From NCBI GenBank assembly GCA_017532885.1, contig JAFXIS010000029.1:1-64000 (forward strand): a DNA stretch of 64,000 nucleotides, written 5' to 3'. Positions 52,936 to 60,780 of the stretch are shown here, in pieces. Within the stretch, counting starts at the first letter, position 1; each line of letters starts with the position of its first letter. This DNA is from Alistipes sp. Lineage in GTDB: Bacteria > Bacteroidota > Bacteroidia > Bacteroidales > Rikenellaceae. The translations under genes were made by a program, and so were the position numbers. The notes under the pieces are model-generated. The model did no database searches. It was not told the origin of the DNA and worked only from the letters and a program-made list of their open reading frames with translations.

Positions 52936-52955
52936 AATCAAAATATGAATTGTTG

Positions 52956-52983
52956 AACTCCACCTTGCGGGTGGAGTTTTTTA
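52956..52983 (+). terminator. apt terminator
   Basis: AACTCCACC pairs with GGTGGAGTT around a short loop, then TTTTATT. Confidence 0.85.
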
Positions 52984-53019
52984 TTACAATTCACATATAT
53001 AACATTTTTCTGACAAAAA

Positions 53020-53050
53020 CTTGCGGGGGGGGGAAATCTTGCTATATTTG
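53020..53050 (+). promoter_or_regulatory. Promoter with a G9 tract in its spacer
   Basis: CTTG (53020-53023) and TATATTTG (53043-53050) are 19 bases apart. Nine consecutive G (53025-53033) fill half of the spacer. Slippage in the tract would change the spacing, so the gene may be phase variable. Confidence 0.6.
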
Positions 53051-53096
53051 CAACCGTTAAAATTAATGAAAGTAACTTAACCCAAATTAGTAAATT

Positions 53097-53684
53097 ATGA
53101 CAAAACGAATCATCACAATGCTCGTCGCTGCCTTTCTGGCCTTCGAGAGCGTAGCGCAGACCACCGATGTTCGCCGCTTTGAGTGGGAGGTCGGAGTGGG
53201 CTTGGCCGATGGATTAAGCTCACTAAATCTCGACAAGTGTACCCCGGGCCCGAAGCTCTACACCGAGTTGCGATACAACATAAAGGCTCTGCCCATTGAT
53301 GTGGGTATCCATGCTACATCGAGCTACTTTTGGCGTTCTGCCGAGCAGGTTCAAAATGCCGACCGACTGAAAACCACTGCGGTAAACATTATGGCCGTTG
53401 CCGACTATAACTTTCGTCGCGGCAAGAACCTCTCTTTTTTCGCTGGCGTAGGCCTTGGCCTTGGAATTTTGGATGTTACAGCACCCATATCGTTCGACAA
53501 CACGCAAATGAATTGGAGCGGATACATCACAGGCGATAGAGCCGAGCGATTGGCTTTTATGCCCAGAGTAGGTGTCGAGTTGTGGAATCATCTGCGTGTT
53601 TCGCTTGCCCTGACAGCACAGGAGAAGGCAAACAACCAATATACGATTAATGTCGGTGTCGTTTTCGGCGGCGGCAGAAAGTAG
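53097..53684 (+). CDS. Small outer-membrane beta-barrel protein
   Basis: This 195-residue protein has a signal peptide (MTKRIITMLVAAFLAFESVA) and alternating beta-strand sequence typical of an 8-stranded barrel (RRFEWEVGVGLADGLSSLNL; NLSFFAGVGLGLGILDV; FMPRVGVELWNHLRVSLALT; YTINVGVVFGG). The specific function is unknown. The ATG lies 47 bases after the -7 box. It is transcribed alone. Confidence 0.8.
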   Translation: MTKRIITMLVAAFLAFESVAQTTDVRRFEWEVGVGLADGLSSLNLDKCTPGPKLYTELRYNIKALPIDVGIHATSSYFWRSAEQVQNADRLKTTAVNIMAVADYNFRRGKNLSFFAGVGLGLGILDVTAPISFDNTQMNWSGYITGDRAERLAFMPRVGVELWNHLRVSLALTAQEKANNQYTINVGVVFGGGRK

Positions 53685-53718
53685 TAATATAAAATAATAA
53701 TATTTTAATCGATTTTAG

Positions 53719-53760
53719 GAGTGAGAGTTTTACCTTGAGGCAGGGCTCTCACTCTTTTTA
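53719..53760 (+). terminator. Terminator after the barrel gene
   Basis: GAGTGAGAG (53719-53727) pairs perfectly with CTCTCACTC (53746-53754) and is followed by TTTTTA. Confidence 0.8.
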
Positions 53761-53808
53761 TGCGTGGTTCGCAGTGAAAAACAACATTTTTCGCCATAAA
53801 AACCGACA

Positions 53809-53840
53809 TTTTTGAATTTTGAATTCTTAATTTTGAATTT
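53809..53840. repeat. AATTCAAAATT-type dispersed repeat, copy 2
   Basis: The sequence is the reverse complement of the repeat at 9640-9671 (TTTTGAATTCTTAATTTTG in the core) and stands directly before the ileS -7 box. Confidence 0.65.
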
Positions 53841-53847
53841 ATATATG

Positions 53848-53855
53848 TATCTTTG
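53848..53855 (+). promoter_or_regulatory. -7 box of ileS
   Basis: TATCTTTG follows the A/T repeat. The TTTG sequences in the repeat are 12 or 26 bases away, neither ideal. The leader would be about 70 bases. Confidence 0.5.
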
Positions 53856-53933
53856 CATATTGTACCTCTTACAGAGGTAACAAAAAGTTGCAAAAAGGCT
53901 AAAAAGAAAACAAAACAAAATACAACATCCACT

Positions 53934-56900
53934 ATGAAGTTTAATGAGTATAAGGGCCTCGATTTGGCAAAGATTGCTGACGAGGTGTTGAAAAAATGGG
54001 ATGCTGATGATACCTTCCACAAAAGTATCACCACACGCGAAGGACATCCTACATTCGTATTCTACGAGGGTCCTCCCTCAGCAAACGGAATGCCGGGCAT
54101 TCACCATGTCATGGCACGAACCATTAAGGATGTAATTTGCCGCTACAAGACACAGCAGGGCTTCCTCGTTCATCGCAAGGCGGGATGGGACACACACGGT
54201 CTGCCCGTTGAGTTGGGTGTCGAGAAGAAGCTCGGCATCACAAAGGAGGATATCGGCAAGACCATCTCAATCGAGGAGTATAACCGCACCTGCCGCGAGG
54301 CGGTGATGGAGTTCACCGATGTGTGGGAGAACCTCACAAAACAGATGGGTTATTGGGTGAATATGGATGACCCATATATCACCTACGATAACAAATATAT
54401 CGAAACTTTGTGGTGGCTTTTGAAGCAGCTCTACGACAAGGGCTTGCTCTATAAGGGTTACACCATTCAGCCCTACTCGCCCGCAGCCGGTACGGGTCTT
54501 TCGACTCACGAGTTGAACCAGCCGGGCTGCTACCGCGATGTTAAGGATACCACCATGGTGGCGCAGTTCCGCATCTTGGAGCCAAAGGCCGAGATGGAGG
54601 GTTGGGGTACTCCCGTATTCTTGGCATGGACCACAACACCTTGGACCCTGCCTTCGAATACCGCACTCTGCGTGGGTCCGAAGATTGATTATGTCGCAGT
54701 TCGTACATACAACGGCTACACAGGCGAGAAGATTACCGCCGTATTGGCCGAGCCACTGCTCTACACTCACTTCAACAAGAAGGCAGAGGGCATCGCTCTG
54801 GAGGATTACAAGGCGGGCGACAAGCTCATTCCGTTCGAGGTTGTAGGTCACTGGAAGGGCCCCGAGCTGGTAGGTATGCACTACGAGCAGCTTATCCCTT
54901 GGGTTAAGCCCGTAGAGGTTGATGCCGATGGTAATTGGGTAAATGCCGAGGATAAGGCGTTCCGCGTAATCCCCGGAGATTATGTTACAACAGAGGATGG
55001 TACGGGTATCGTACATATCGCGCCTACATTTGGTGCTGATGATGCCTTTGTGGCGCGTCAGGCAGGCATTCCGTCACTCTTCATGATTAACAAGCGCGGT
55101 GAGACTCGTCCGATGGTTGATTTGCAGGGTAAGTTCTACCTTACCGAGGAGTTGGACGAGAAGTTTGTCGAGGAGTGCGTTGCTCCCGCTTACCGAGAGT
55201 ACGAAGGCCGCTGGGTGAAGAACGCTTACGACCCGCAGTTCACCGTAGATGGTCGTTACGACGAGGCTGCGGCAGCAGCTGCCGAGTCGCTCGACATATA
55301 TATCTGCCTCTCGCTGAAGGCTATCAACAAGGCCTTCAAGATTGAGAAGCATGTCCACAACTACCCCCACTGCTGGCGAACAGACAAGCCGGTGCTTTAC
55401 TATCCGCTTGATTCGTGGTTTATCCGCACAACAGCATTGAAGGAGCGCATGATGGAGCTTAACGACACCATCCTTTGGAAGCCCGAATCGACGGGTACAG
55501 GCCGCTTTGGTAAGTGGTTGGAGAATTTGAACGACTGGAACCTCTCGCGTTCTCGTTTCTGGGGTACGCCGCTGCCTATTTGGGCTACCGAGGACCGCTC
55601 GGAGCTTAAGTGCATAGGTTCTATTGAGGAGCTTATGACGGAGATTGAGAAGAGTATCGCGGCAGGCAATATGACCGAGAATCCCTACAAGAACTTCAAG
55701 GTCGGCGATATGTCGAAGGAGAACTACGCGGTTGAGAATATCGACCTGCACCGTCCCTATGTCGATTCTATCGTGCTTACATCGTCGAAGGGCGAGCCTA
55801 TGAAGCGCGAGAGCGACCTTATCGATGTATGGTTTGATTCGGGTGCTATGCCTTATGCGCAGATTCACTACCCGTTTGAGAATGGTGGCGCGGACTTCGG
55901 TGAGGTATTCCCCGCAGACTTCATCGCCGAGGGTGTGGACCAGACTCGCGGTTGGTTCTTTACTTTGCACGCAATCGCTACGATGTTGTTCGACTCGGTA
56001 GCGTTCAAGAATATTATCTCAAACGGTCTTGTACTCGACAAGAACGGCAACAAGATGTCGAAGCGCTTGGGTAATGCCGTAGACCCATTTGAGGTGCTTT
56101 CAACCTATGGTGCGGATGCCACTCGTTGGTATATGATTTCAAATTCGCAGCCGTGGGATAACCTTAAGTTCGACAAGGAGGGTGTGGATGAGGTACGCCG
56201 CAAATTCTTCGGCACACTCTATAATACATACTCATTCTTCGCGCTCTACGCCAATGTGGATGGTTTCACAGGCAGCGAGGAGGAGATTCCCGTTGAGAAG
56301 CGTCCCGAGATTGACCGCTGGATTATCTCGTTGCTGAATACTTTGGTAAAAGATGTTACCCGCTACCTCAACGACTACGACCCCACACCCGCAGCGCGTG
56401 CTATTCAGGAGTTTGTGGGCGAGAATCTCTCGAACTGGTATGTGCGCCTTAACCGTAAGCGTTTCTGGGGCGGAGGCATGAGCGAGGATAAGCTCTCGGC
56501 TTACCAGACTCTCTACACCTGCTTGGAGACCGTTGCGAAGTTGGCTGCGCCATTTGCACCGTTCATTTCGGACCGCATATTCACAGACCTCAACGCCGTG
56601 AGCGGTCGCCACAGCGACTCTTCGGTACATATCGCCGACTTCCCTGTGGTAAATCCTGCTCTCATCAACACCGAGTTGGAGGAGATGATGGATATAGCAC
56701 AGACGGTATCATCTATGGTATTGGCTCTGCGTCGTAAGGTGAATATCAAGGTGCGCCAGCCTTTGACAAAGATTCTTATCCCCGTTTTGGACCAGACAAT
56801 GGCCGCCCACATCGAAGCGGTGAAGGCTCTCATTATGGGTGAGGTAAATGTTAAGGATATCGAGCTTTTGACCGATACTACGGGCATCATCACAAAACGC

Positions 56901-57419
56901 ATAAAGCTCAACTTCAAGAATTTCTGCCAGCGCTACGCTAAATTGGCAAAGCAGATGGCTGCCCTTGCCGCAACATTCTCGCAGGAGCAGATTGCCGAGA
57001 TTGAGTCAGCAGCCGAGACCACACTTGAGCTCGGAGGCGAGCAGGTTACTGTGACACCTGCCGACTTTGAGATTACCTCGGAGGATATGCCGGGCTGGTT
57101 GGTTGCTTCGGAGGGTAAGCTCACCGTAGCACTCGACATCACCGTCAGCGACGAGTTGCGCCGTGAAGGTGTGGCACGCGAGTTGATTAACCGCATACAG
57201 AATATCCGTAAGGAGTCAGGTTTTGAGGTTACAGACAAGATTCGCGTAGAGATTGAGCAGAAGCCTATCGTTGAGGGTGCCATCGAGCACTTTGCCGACT
57301 ACATCGCATCGCAGACCTTGGCGGTAGAGGTTAAAGCCTCGGCAAATCCCGCAGGTGGCGTAGTTGTTGATTCGGATGTCGATGATGAGCCTCTGAAGAT
57401 TGCTGTAACGCGTTTATAA
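53934..57419 (+). CDS. ileS: Isoleucyl-tRNA synthetase
   Basis: This 1161-residue class I enzyme has a HIGH-like motif (PSANGMPGIHHVMART), a large editing domain (TTPWTLPSNTALCVGP, GDYVTTEDGTGIVHIAPTFG), KMSKRLGN, and a long C-terminal anticodon and tail region. Length is that of the eukaryote-like IleS type common in Bacteroidetes. The start at 53934 (MKFNEYKGLDLAKIADEVLK) is chosen because the Lys-rich codons before it lie in the leader. Confidence 0.97.
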   Translation: MKFNEYKGLDLAKIADEVLKKWDADDTFHKSITTREGHPTFVFYEGPPSANGMPGIHHVMARTIKDVICRYKTQQGFLVHRKAGWDTHGLPVELGVEKKLGITKEDIGKTISIEEYNRTCREAVMEFTDVWENLTKQMGYWVNMDDPYITYDNKYIETLWWLLKQLYDKGLLYKGYTIQPYSPAAGTGLSTHELNQPGCYRDVKDTTMVAQFRILEPKAEMEGWGTPVFLAWTTTPWTLPSNTALCVGPKIDYVAVRTYNGYTGEKITAVLAEPLLYTHFNKKAEGIALEDYKAGDKLIPFEVVGHWKGPELVGMHYEQLIPWVKPVEVDADGNWVNAEDKAFRVIPGDYVTTEDGTGIVHIAPTFGADDAFVARQAGIPSLFMINKRGETRPMVDLQGKFYLTEELDEKFVEECVAPAYREYEGRWVKNAYDPQFTVDGRYDEAAAAAAESLDIYICLSLKAINKAFKIEKHVHNYPHCWRTDKPVLYYPLDSWFIRTTALKERMMELNDTILWKPESTGTGRFGKWLENLNDWNLSRSRFWGTPLPIWATEDRSELKCIGSIEELMTEIEKSIAAGNMTENPYKNFKVGDMSKENYAVENIDLHRPYVDSIVLTSSKGEPMKRESDLIDVWFDSGAMPYAQIHYPFENGGADFGEVFPADFIAEGVDQTRGWFFTLHAIATMLFDSVAFKNIISNGLVLDKNGNKMSKRLGNAVDPFEVLSTYGADATRWYMISNSQPWDNLKFDKEGVDEVRRKFFGTLYNTYSFFALYANVDGFTGSEEEIPVEKRPEIDRWIISLLNTLVKDVTRYLNDYDPTPAARAIQEFVGENLSNWYVRLNRKRFWGGGMSEDKLSAYQTLYTCLETVAKLAAPFAPFISDRIFTDLNAVSGRHSDSSVHIADFPVVNPALINTELEEMMDIAQTVSSMVLALRRKVNIKVRQPLTKILIPVLDQTMAAHIEAVKALIMGEVNVKDIELLTDTTGIITKRIKLNFKNFCQRYAKLAKQMAALAATFSQEQIAEIESAAETTLELGGEQVTVTPADFEITSEDMPGWLVASEGKLTVALDITVSDELRREGVARELINRIQNIRKESGFEVTDKIRVEIEQKPIVEGAIEHFADYIASQTLAVEVKASANPAGGVVVDSDVDDEPLKIAVTRL

Positions 57420-57515
57420 TACGATTTCACCCCATAGCCGCCATTTTTGAACGGCTATGGGTGTGATAACCGCAACGATACGGGTATCAAAAAAAATCGT
57501 TTTTTCGGGTAAAGA

Positions 57516-57547
57516 TTTGGTGCTTTATAAAAATTTGCTTACCTTTA
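57516..57547 (+). promoter_or_regulatory. Promoter of the DksA-like gene
   Basis: TTTG (57516-57519) and TACCTTTA (57540-57547) are 20 bases apart; the -7 box has one mismatch in its last position. Confidence 0.6.
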
Positions 57548-57572
57548 CATTACAACCTTAAAGTTTACGACT

Positions 57573-57947
57573 ATGGCTGAAGAGAGAGTAAGATATAGTG
57601 ACGCCGATTTGGCGGAGTTCAAGCAGCTTATTTTGAAGAAGCTTGAGCAGGCTCGTGCCGATTATGAACTATTGCGTGCAAATATCGCAAATGACAACGA
57701 CACACACGACACATCTCCCACTTTCAAGGTGCTGGAGGAGGGTGCCACAACGCTCTCAAAGGAGGAGACTGGTCGTCTGGTAGCTCACCAAAGCAAGTTT
57801 ATCCGCAACCTCGAAATGGCGCTTGTGCGCATCGAGAACAAGACCTACGGAGTATGCAAGACCACCGGTAAACTTATTCCCAAGGAGCGCTTGATGCGTG
57901 TACCTCACGCTACCGAGTGCATCGAAGCCAAGGAGGCCCGCAAGTAG
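57573..57947 (+). CDS. TraR/DksA-family regulator with incomplete zinc motif
   Basis: This 124-residue protein has a DksA-like coiled coil (about 10-88) and a C-terminal finger region (TYGVCKTTGKLIPKERLMRV then PHATECIEAK). Only the first Cys of each canonical pair remains (Cys95 and Cys116); the partners would be Thr98 and Ala119. It probably still binds in the RNA polymerase secondary channel, but zinc binding is doubtful. Such degenerate fingers occur in Bacteroidetes relatives as far as I recall. Confidence 0.88.
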   Translation: MAEERVRYSDADLAEFKQLILKKLEQARADYELLRANIANDNDTHDTSPTFKVLEEGATTLSKEETGRLVAHQSKFIRNLEMALVRIENKTYGVCKTTGKLIPKERLMRVPHATECIEAKEARK

Positions 57948-58003
57948 GCTATCCGATTTGGCAGGAATAGGATAATATTATAGGGTAATTAATATAAAAC
58001 AGA

Positions 58004-58044
58004 GGCGACGAACAAGTTGCCTCTGTTTCTATTTCCGTATTGCA
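58004..58044. terminator. Terminator between the DksA-like gene and the two-component genes
   Basis: AAACAGAGGC (58007-58016) pairs perfectly with GCCTCTGTTT (58029-58038), with T-rich sequence after and A-rich before. It can serve both convergent units. Confidence 0.8.
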
Positions 58045-58078
58045 CTAACAATATAAGCCTTGATGAACTCTCTCTCCG

Positions 58079-58735
58079 CTACACCTCGACTAACCCATGA
58101 CGAATGGCATAGACTACAAGGCTGGCGGTATTCTTGCAACCGCTCTTCTCCAAAATATTGGCGCGATGCTTATCGACCGTACGCTTTGAGATGAATAGTT
58201 TATCGGCAATCTCCTGCGTTGATAAGCCCTGACAAATAGCCACTAAAATCTCAATCTCTCGCTCCGACAAACGGTCAGCATCGACAATTTCATCAGTCAC
58301 CGTATCGCCAACATGCACCGAGCGCATAGAGTGCGACAGCGCCATGAGCAACGACTCCGAGAAATACTCTCCTCCGGCAGCGACAGTCTGCACAGCTGCG
58401 ACAACCTCATCAAAGTCGGAATCCTTAAGCAAAAAGCCCTTCGCGCCAACAGCTACCATATGCGAATAATAGGCATTATCGCCGAACATCGAGAGCGTGA
58501 TGACCTTCAACTCGGGATAGCGCTCCAAAGCCTTAGCCGTAGCCTCGGCGCCATTCATCCCCGGCATAGAGTAATCCATAAACACGACATCGGGACACAC
58601 CTCCTCCAAGCGCGCCAAAAACTCCTCGCCGCTTCCGGCATCTACCACGACCTCAAAATCGGGACATGACGCCAACAACATCTTCATACCATTGCGGAAC
58701 AAAGAATGGTCATCTACAAGTGCTATGCGTATCAT
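58079..58735 (-). CDS. LuxR/NarL-type response regulator
   Basis: This 218-residue regulator has a receiver domain with the phosphorylated Asp54 (VFMDYSMPGMNG) and Lys in FLLKDSD. A LuxR-type helix-turn-helix follows (LSEREIEILVAICQGLSTQE, LFISKRTVDKHRANILEK). It overlaps the sensor kinase gene by four bases, so the pair is translationally coupled. Target genes are unknown. Confidence 0.93.
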   Translation of the reverse strand: MIRIALVDDHSLFRNGMKMLLASCPDFEVVVDAGSGEEFLARLEEVCPDVVFMDYSMPGMNGAEATAKALERYPELKVITLSMFGDNAYYSHMVAVGAKGFLLKDSDFDEVVAAVQTVAAGGEYFSESLLMALSHSMRSVHVGDTVTDEIVDADRLSEREIEILVAICQGLSTQEIADKLFISKRTVDKHRANILEKSGCKNTASLVVYAIRHGLVEV

Positions 58736-59745
58736 TTTGCTATCTTTTTATCCCGTTTACGACGCTTTGGGGTCTCATCCTGCGTAGGCGATGAAGCCAC
58801 AACTCGAGTTGCACCCTTCACATTCACTTTTGCCGTAGCCCTCATACCCTTACCCAAGGATGAAGTTATATCCAAATCGCCATTCAACGAGTTTATACGA
58901 GAATATATATTCGAAAGTCCCATACCGCCATCCATAACGGTCTGAGGATTAAAGCCCTTGCCATTATCGGAATATTGCAACTCCAGCGTATCACCCACAA
59001 CCGACAATGAAAGGCGTATTTCGCTACATCCGGAGTGTTTTAATGAATTGGTAACAAGCTCACATATAACGCGATACATAATTACCTCAACATCCGTTTC
59101 ATAGCGTTCACCGCGAAGGTTGGTTGTAAACGATATTTTCACCTTATGTAATAAAGCTGTGCGGTCAATGAAGTTTTGAACTCCTCGCGCCAACCCGAAA
59201 TCACTCAGCACATGCGGCGAGAGGTTATTCGATATTTCGCGCAACGAACGCAACGCCTCCTCAACGACATAGAGCGTATTTTTATATATATCTCGACGCC
59301 CCGACTCCATTTCGCTATGTGCAAGTGCCGACAACGAAATCTTCGCCGAAGAGAGCAAAGGTCCCAAACCATCATGCAGTTCCTTGGCGAAATTTGAACG
59401 CGTACGCTCCTCGGTGCGCAACACTGCCGACAAAACGCGCTTATCCAAGAGCTGACGATGACGATTCAGGCGGTCAATATATATCAATAGTCTATCGAGC
59501 AGAACAATACCCACCGACATACATATCGACACCACGATATCAAACCACTCAAGGTTAATTAGAGGTTCGGGATTGCCATAGCTTATCCAAATCTGCAAAA
59601 CTCGCTCGCCGGCAAGCACCATAAAGCCTATAATAAAAAGGATTCCTATAGCATTATACTTGGCAACTCGCACCAGACGCACGGCGTAATACATCGCAAT
59701 GCACTGCACGATAAGCGCCAAATAGAGCAACACCTGAATCATCAT
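58732..59745 (-). CDS. NarL-type membrane sensor histidine kinase
   Basis: This 337-residue kinase has three hydrophobic membrane segments (about 3-21, 31-53 and 67-90), a coiled linker, a HisKA_3 domain with His124 (FAKELHDGLGPLLSSAKISL) and a HATPase domain (NSLKHSGCSEIRLSL, YSDNGKGFN, GGMGLSNIYSRI). It has almost no periplasmic part, so the signal may come from the membrane or inside. surE lies 21 bases upstream on the same strand. Confidence 0.92.
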   Translation of the reverse strand: MMIQVLLYLALIVQCIAMYYAVRLVRVAKYNAIGILFIIGFMVLAGERVLQIWISYGNPEPLINLEWFDIVVSICMSVGIVLLDRLLIYIDRLNRHRQLLDKRVLSAVLRTEERTRSNFAKELHDGLGPLLSSAKISLSALAHSEMESGRRDIYKNTLYVVEEALRSLREISNNLSPHVLSDFGLARGVQNFIDRTALLHKVKISFTTNLRGERYETDVEVIMYRVICELVTNSLKHSGCSEIRLSLSVVGDTLELQYSDNGKGFNPQTVMDGGMGLSNIYSRINSLNGDLDITSSLGKGMRATAKVNVKGATRVVASSPTQDETPKRRKRDKKIAK

Positions 59746-59766
59746 AACCTCGACCGTTTTTCTACC

Positions 59767-60564
59767 TTACTCCTTCTTTTGCAAGATACTCCTCAACATA
59801 GGCAGCTGGGCATAGCTTGTCATATCAACCTGCACCGGTACGACCGCGACATAACCATTTGCCAAAGCCCACTCATCGGTATCGACAGCCTCAGGTTCAT
59901 AGTTTGTATAGCTGCCCGTAAGCCAGAAATAGGATTTTCCGCGTGGGTCCTCATGGCGGAAGAACTCCTCATTCCACACACCTCGACATTGGCGACATAC
60001 TTTAATGCCCTTAATCTCCGCTTCGGGGATATTCGGGATATTGACATTCAGGCAGAAAGGGTAGCTTATAGGCTCCTCGCTCTCCAAGACCGAAGCGATA
60101 ATCTCGCGAGCATAGCGCTTGGCAGCCGAGAAATCGGCATCTGCATCGTGGTCGGTAAGCGACAAACCTATCGAGGGACAGCCATAAAAGCTACCCTCAA
60201 TAGCCGCACCCATAGTACCCGAATATAGGACATTAATTGCGGAATTTGAGCCATGGTTTATACCCGAGATGACCAAATCGACCTTCTTATCCTTCAATAG
60301 GTGGTCGAACGCCACCTTCACACAGTCGGTGGGTGTTCCCGAGAATGAATAGACCTCAACGCCCTCCTCTTGGCGTTTTGACTCCAAAAACAGAGGTTCA
60401 TACATCGTAATAGCCTGACTGCGACCGCTCTGCACAACGGCAGGCGCGACAGCAAAAACCCGTCCAAATTCACGCGCGACCTCCACAGCCACAGCAAAGC
60501 CTTTTGCCGAGAAGCCATCGTCGTTTGTAACAAAAATTAATCGTTCTGTTTTATCTCGTTTCAT
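59767..60564 (-). CDS. surE: 5'/3'-nucleotidase SurE
   Basis: This 265-residue metal-dependent phosphatase acts on nucleoside monophosphates. FVTNDDGFSAKG carries the metal-binding Asp pair, VVQSGRSQAITMYEP and VISGINHGSNSAINVLYSGT the remaining active-site residues. The start is at 60564 or two codons earlier. It is the first gene of a likely surE-kinase-regulator unit. Confidence 0.94.
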   Translation of the reverse strand: MKRDKTERLIFVTNDDGFSAKGFAVAVEVAREFGRVFAVAPAVVQSGRSQAITMYEPLFLESKRQEEGVEVYSFSGTPTDCVKVAFDHLLKDKKVDLVISGINHGSNSAINVLYSGTMGAAIEGSFYGCPSIGLSLTDHDADADFSAAKRYAREIIASVLESEEPISYPFCLNVNIPNIPEAEIKGIKVCRQCRGVWNEEFFRHEDPRGKSYFWLTGSYTNYEPEAVDTDEWALANGYVAVVPVQVDMTSYAQLPMLRSILQKKE

Positions 60565-60599
60565 AATCAATCCTCACAAAATAGATATCTCCATCTTCA

Positions 60600-60607
60600 C
60601 AAAGGTA
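60600..60607 (-). promoter_or_regulatory. -7 box of surE
   Basis: Minus-strand TACCTTTG lies 35 bases before the ATG; no clear -33 element. Confidence 0.5.
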
Positions 60608-60726
60608 AAAAAAATATTCCGATTTTTAGAAGTTGTCTACATAGTTATTTTCCAAAAATGGAAGGAATAATTTTTATCAAAGCAAATATTTTTACAAGTT
60701 TATGTGTTGATTTTTAGTATATTTTT

Positions 60727-60734
60727 TATATTTG
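60727..60734 (+). promoter_or_regulatory. -7 box of the EEP lipoprotein
   Basis: TATATTTG with a weak GTTG 17 bases upstream. Transcription near 60740 supports the ATG at 60781 rather than 60754. Confidence 0.55.
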
Positions 60735-60780
60735 CATATAAATATTCACTCATTTGCAAATTCTTAAAGTATCAACCATA

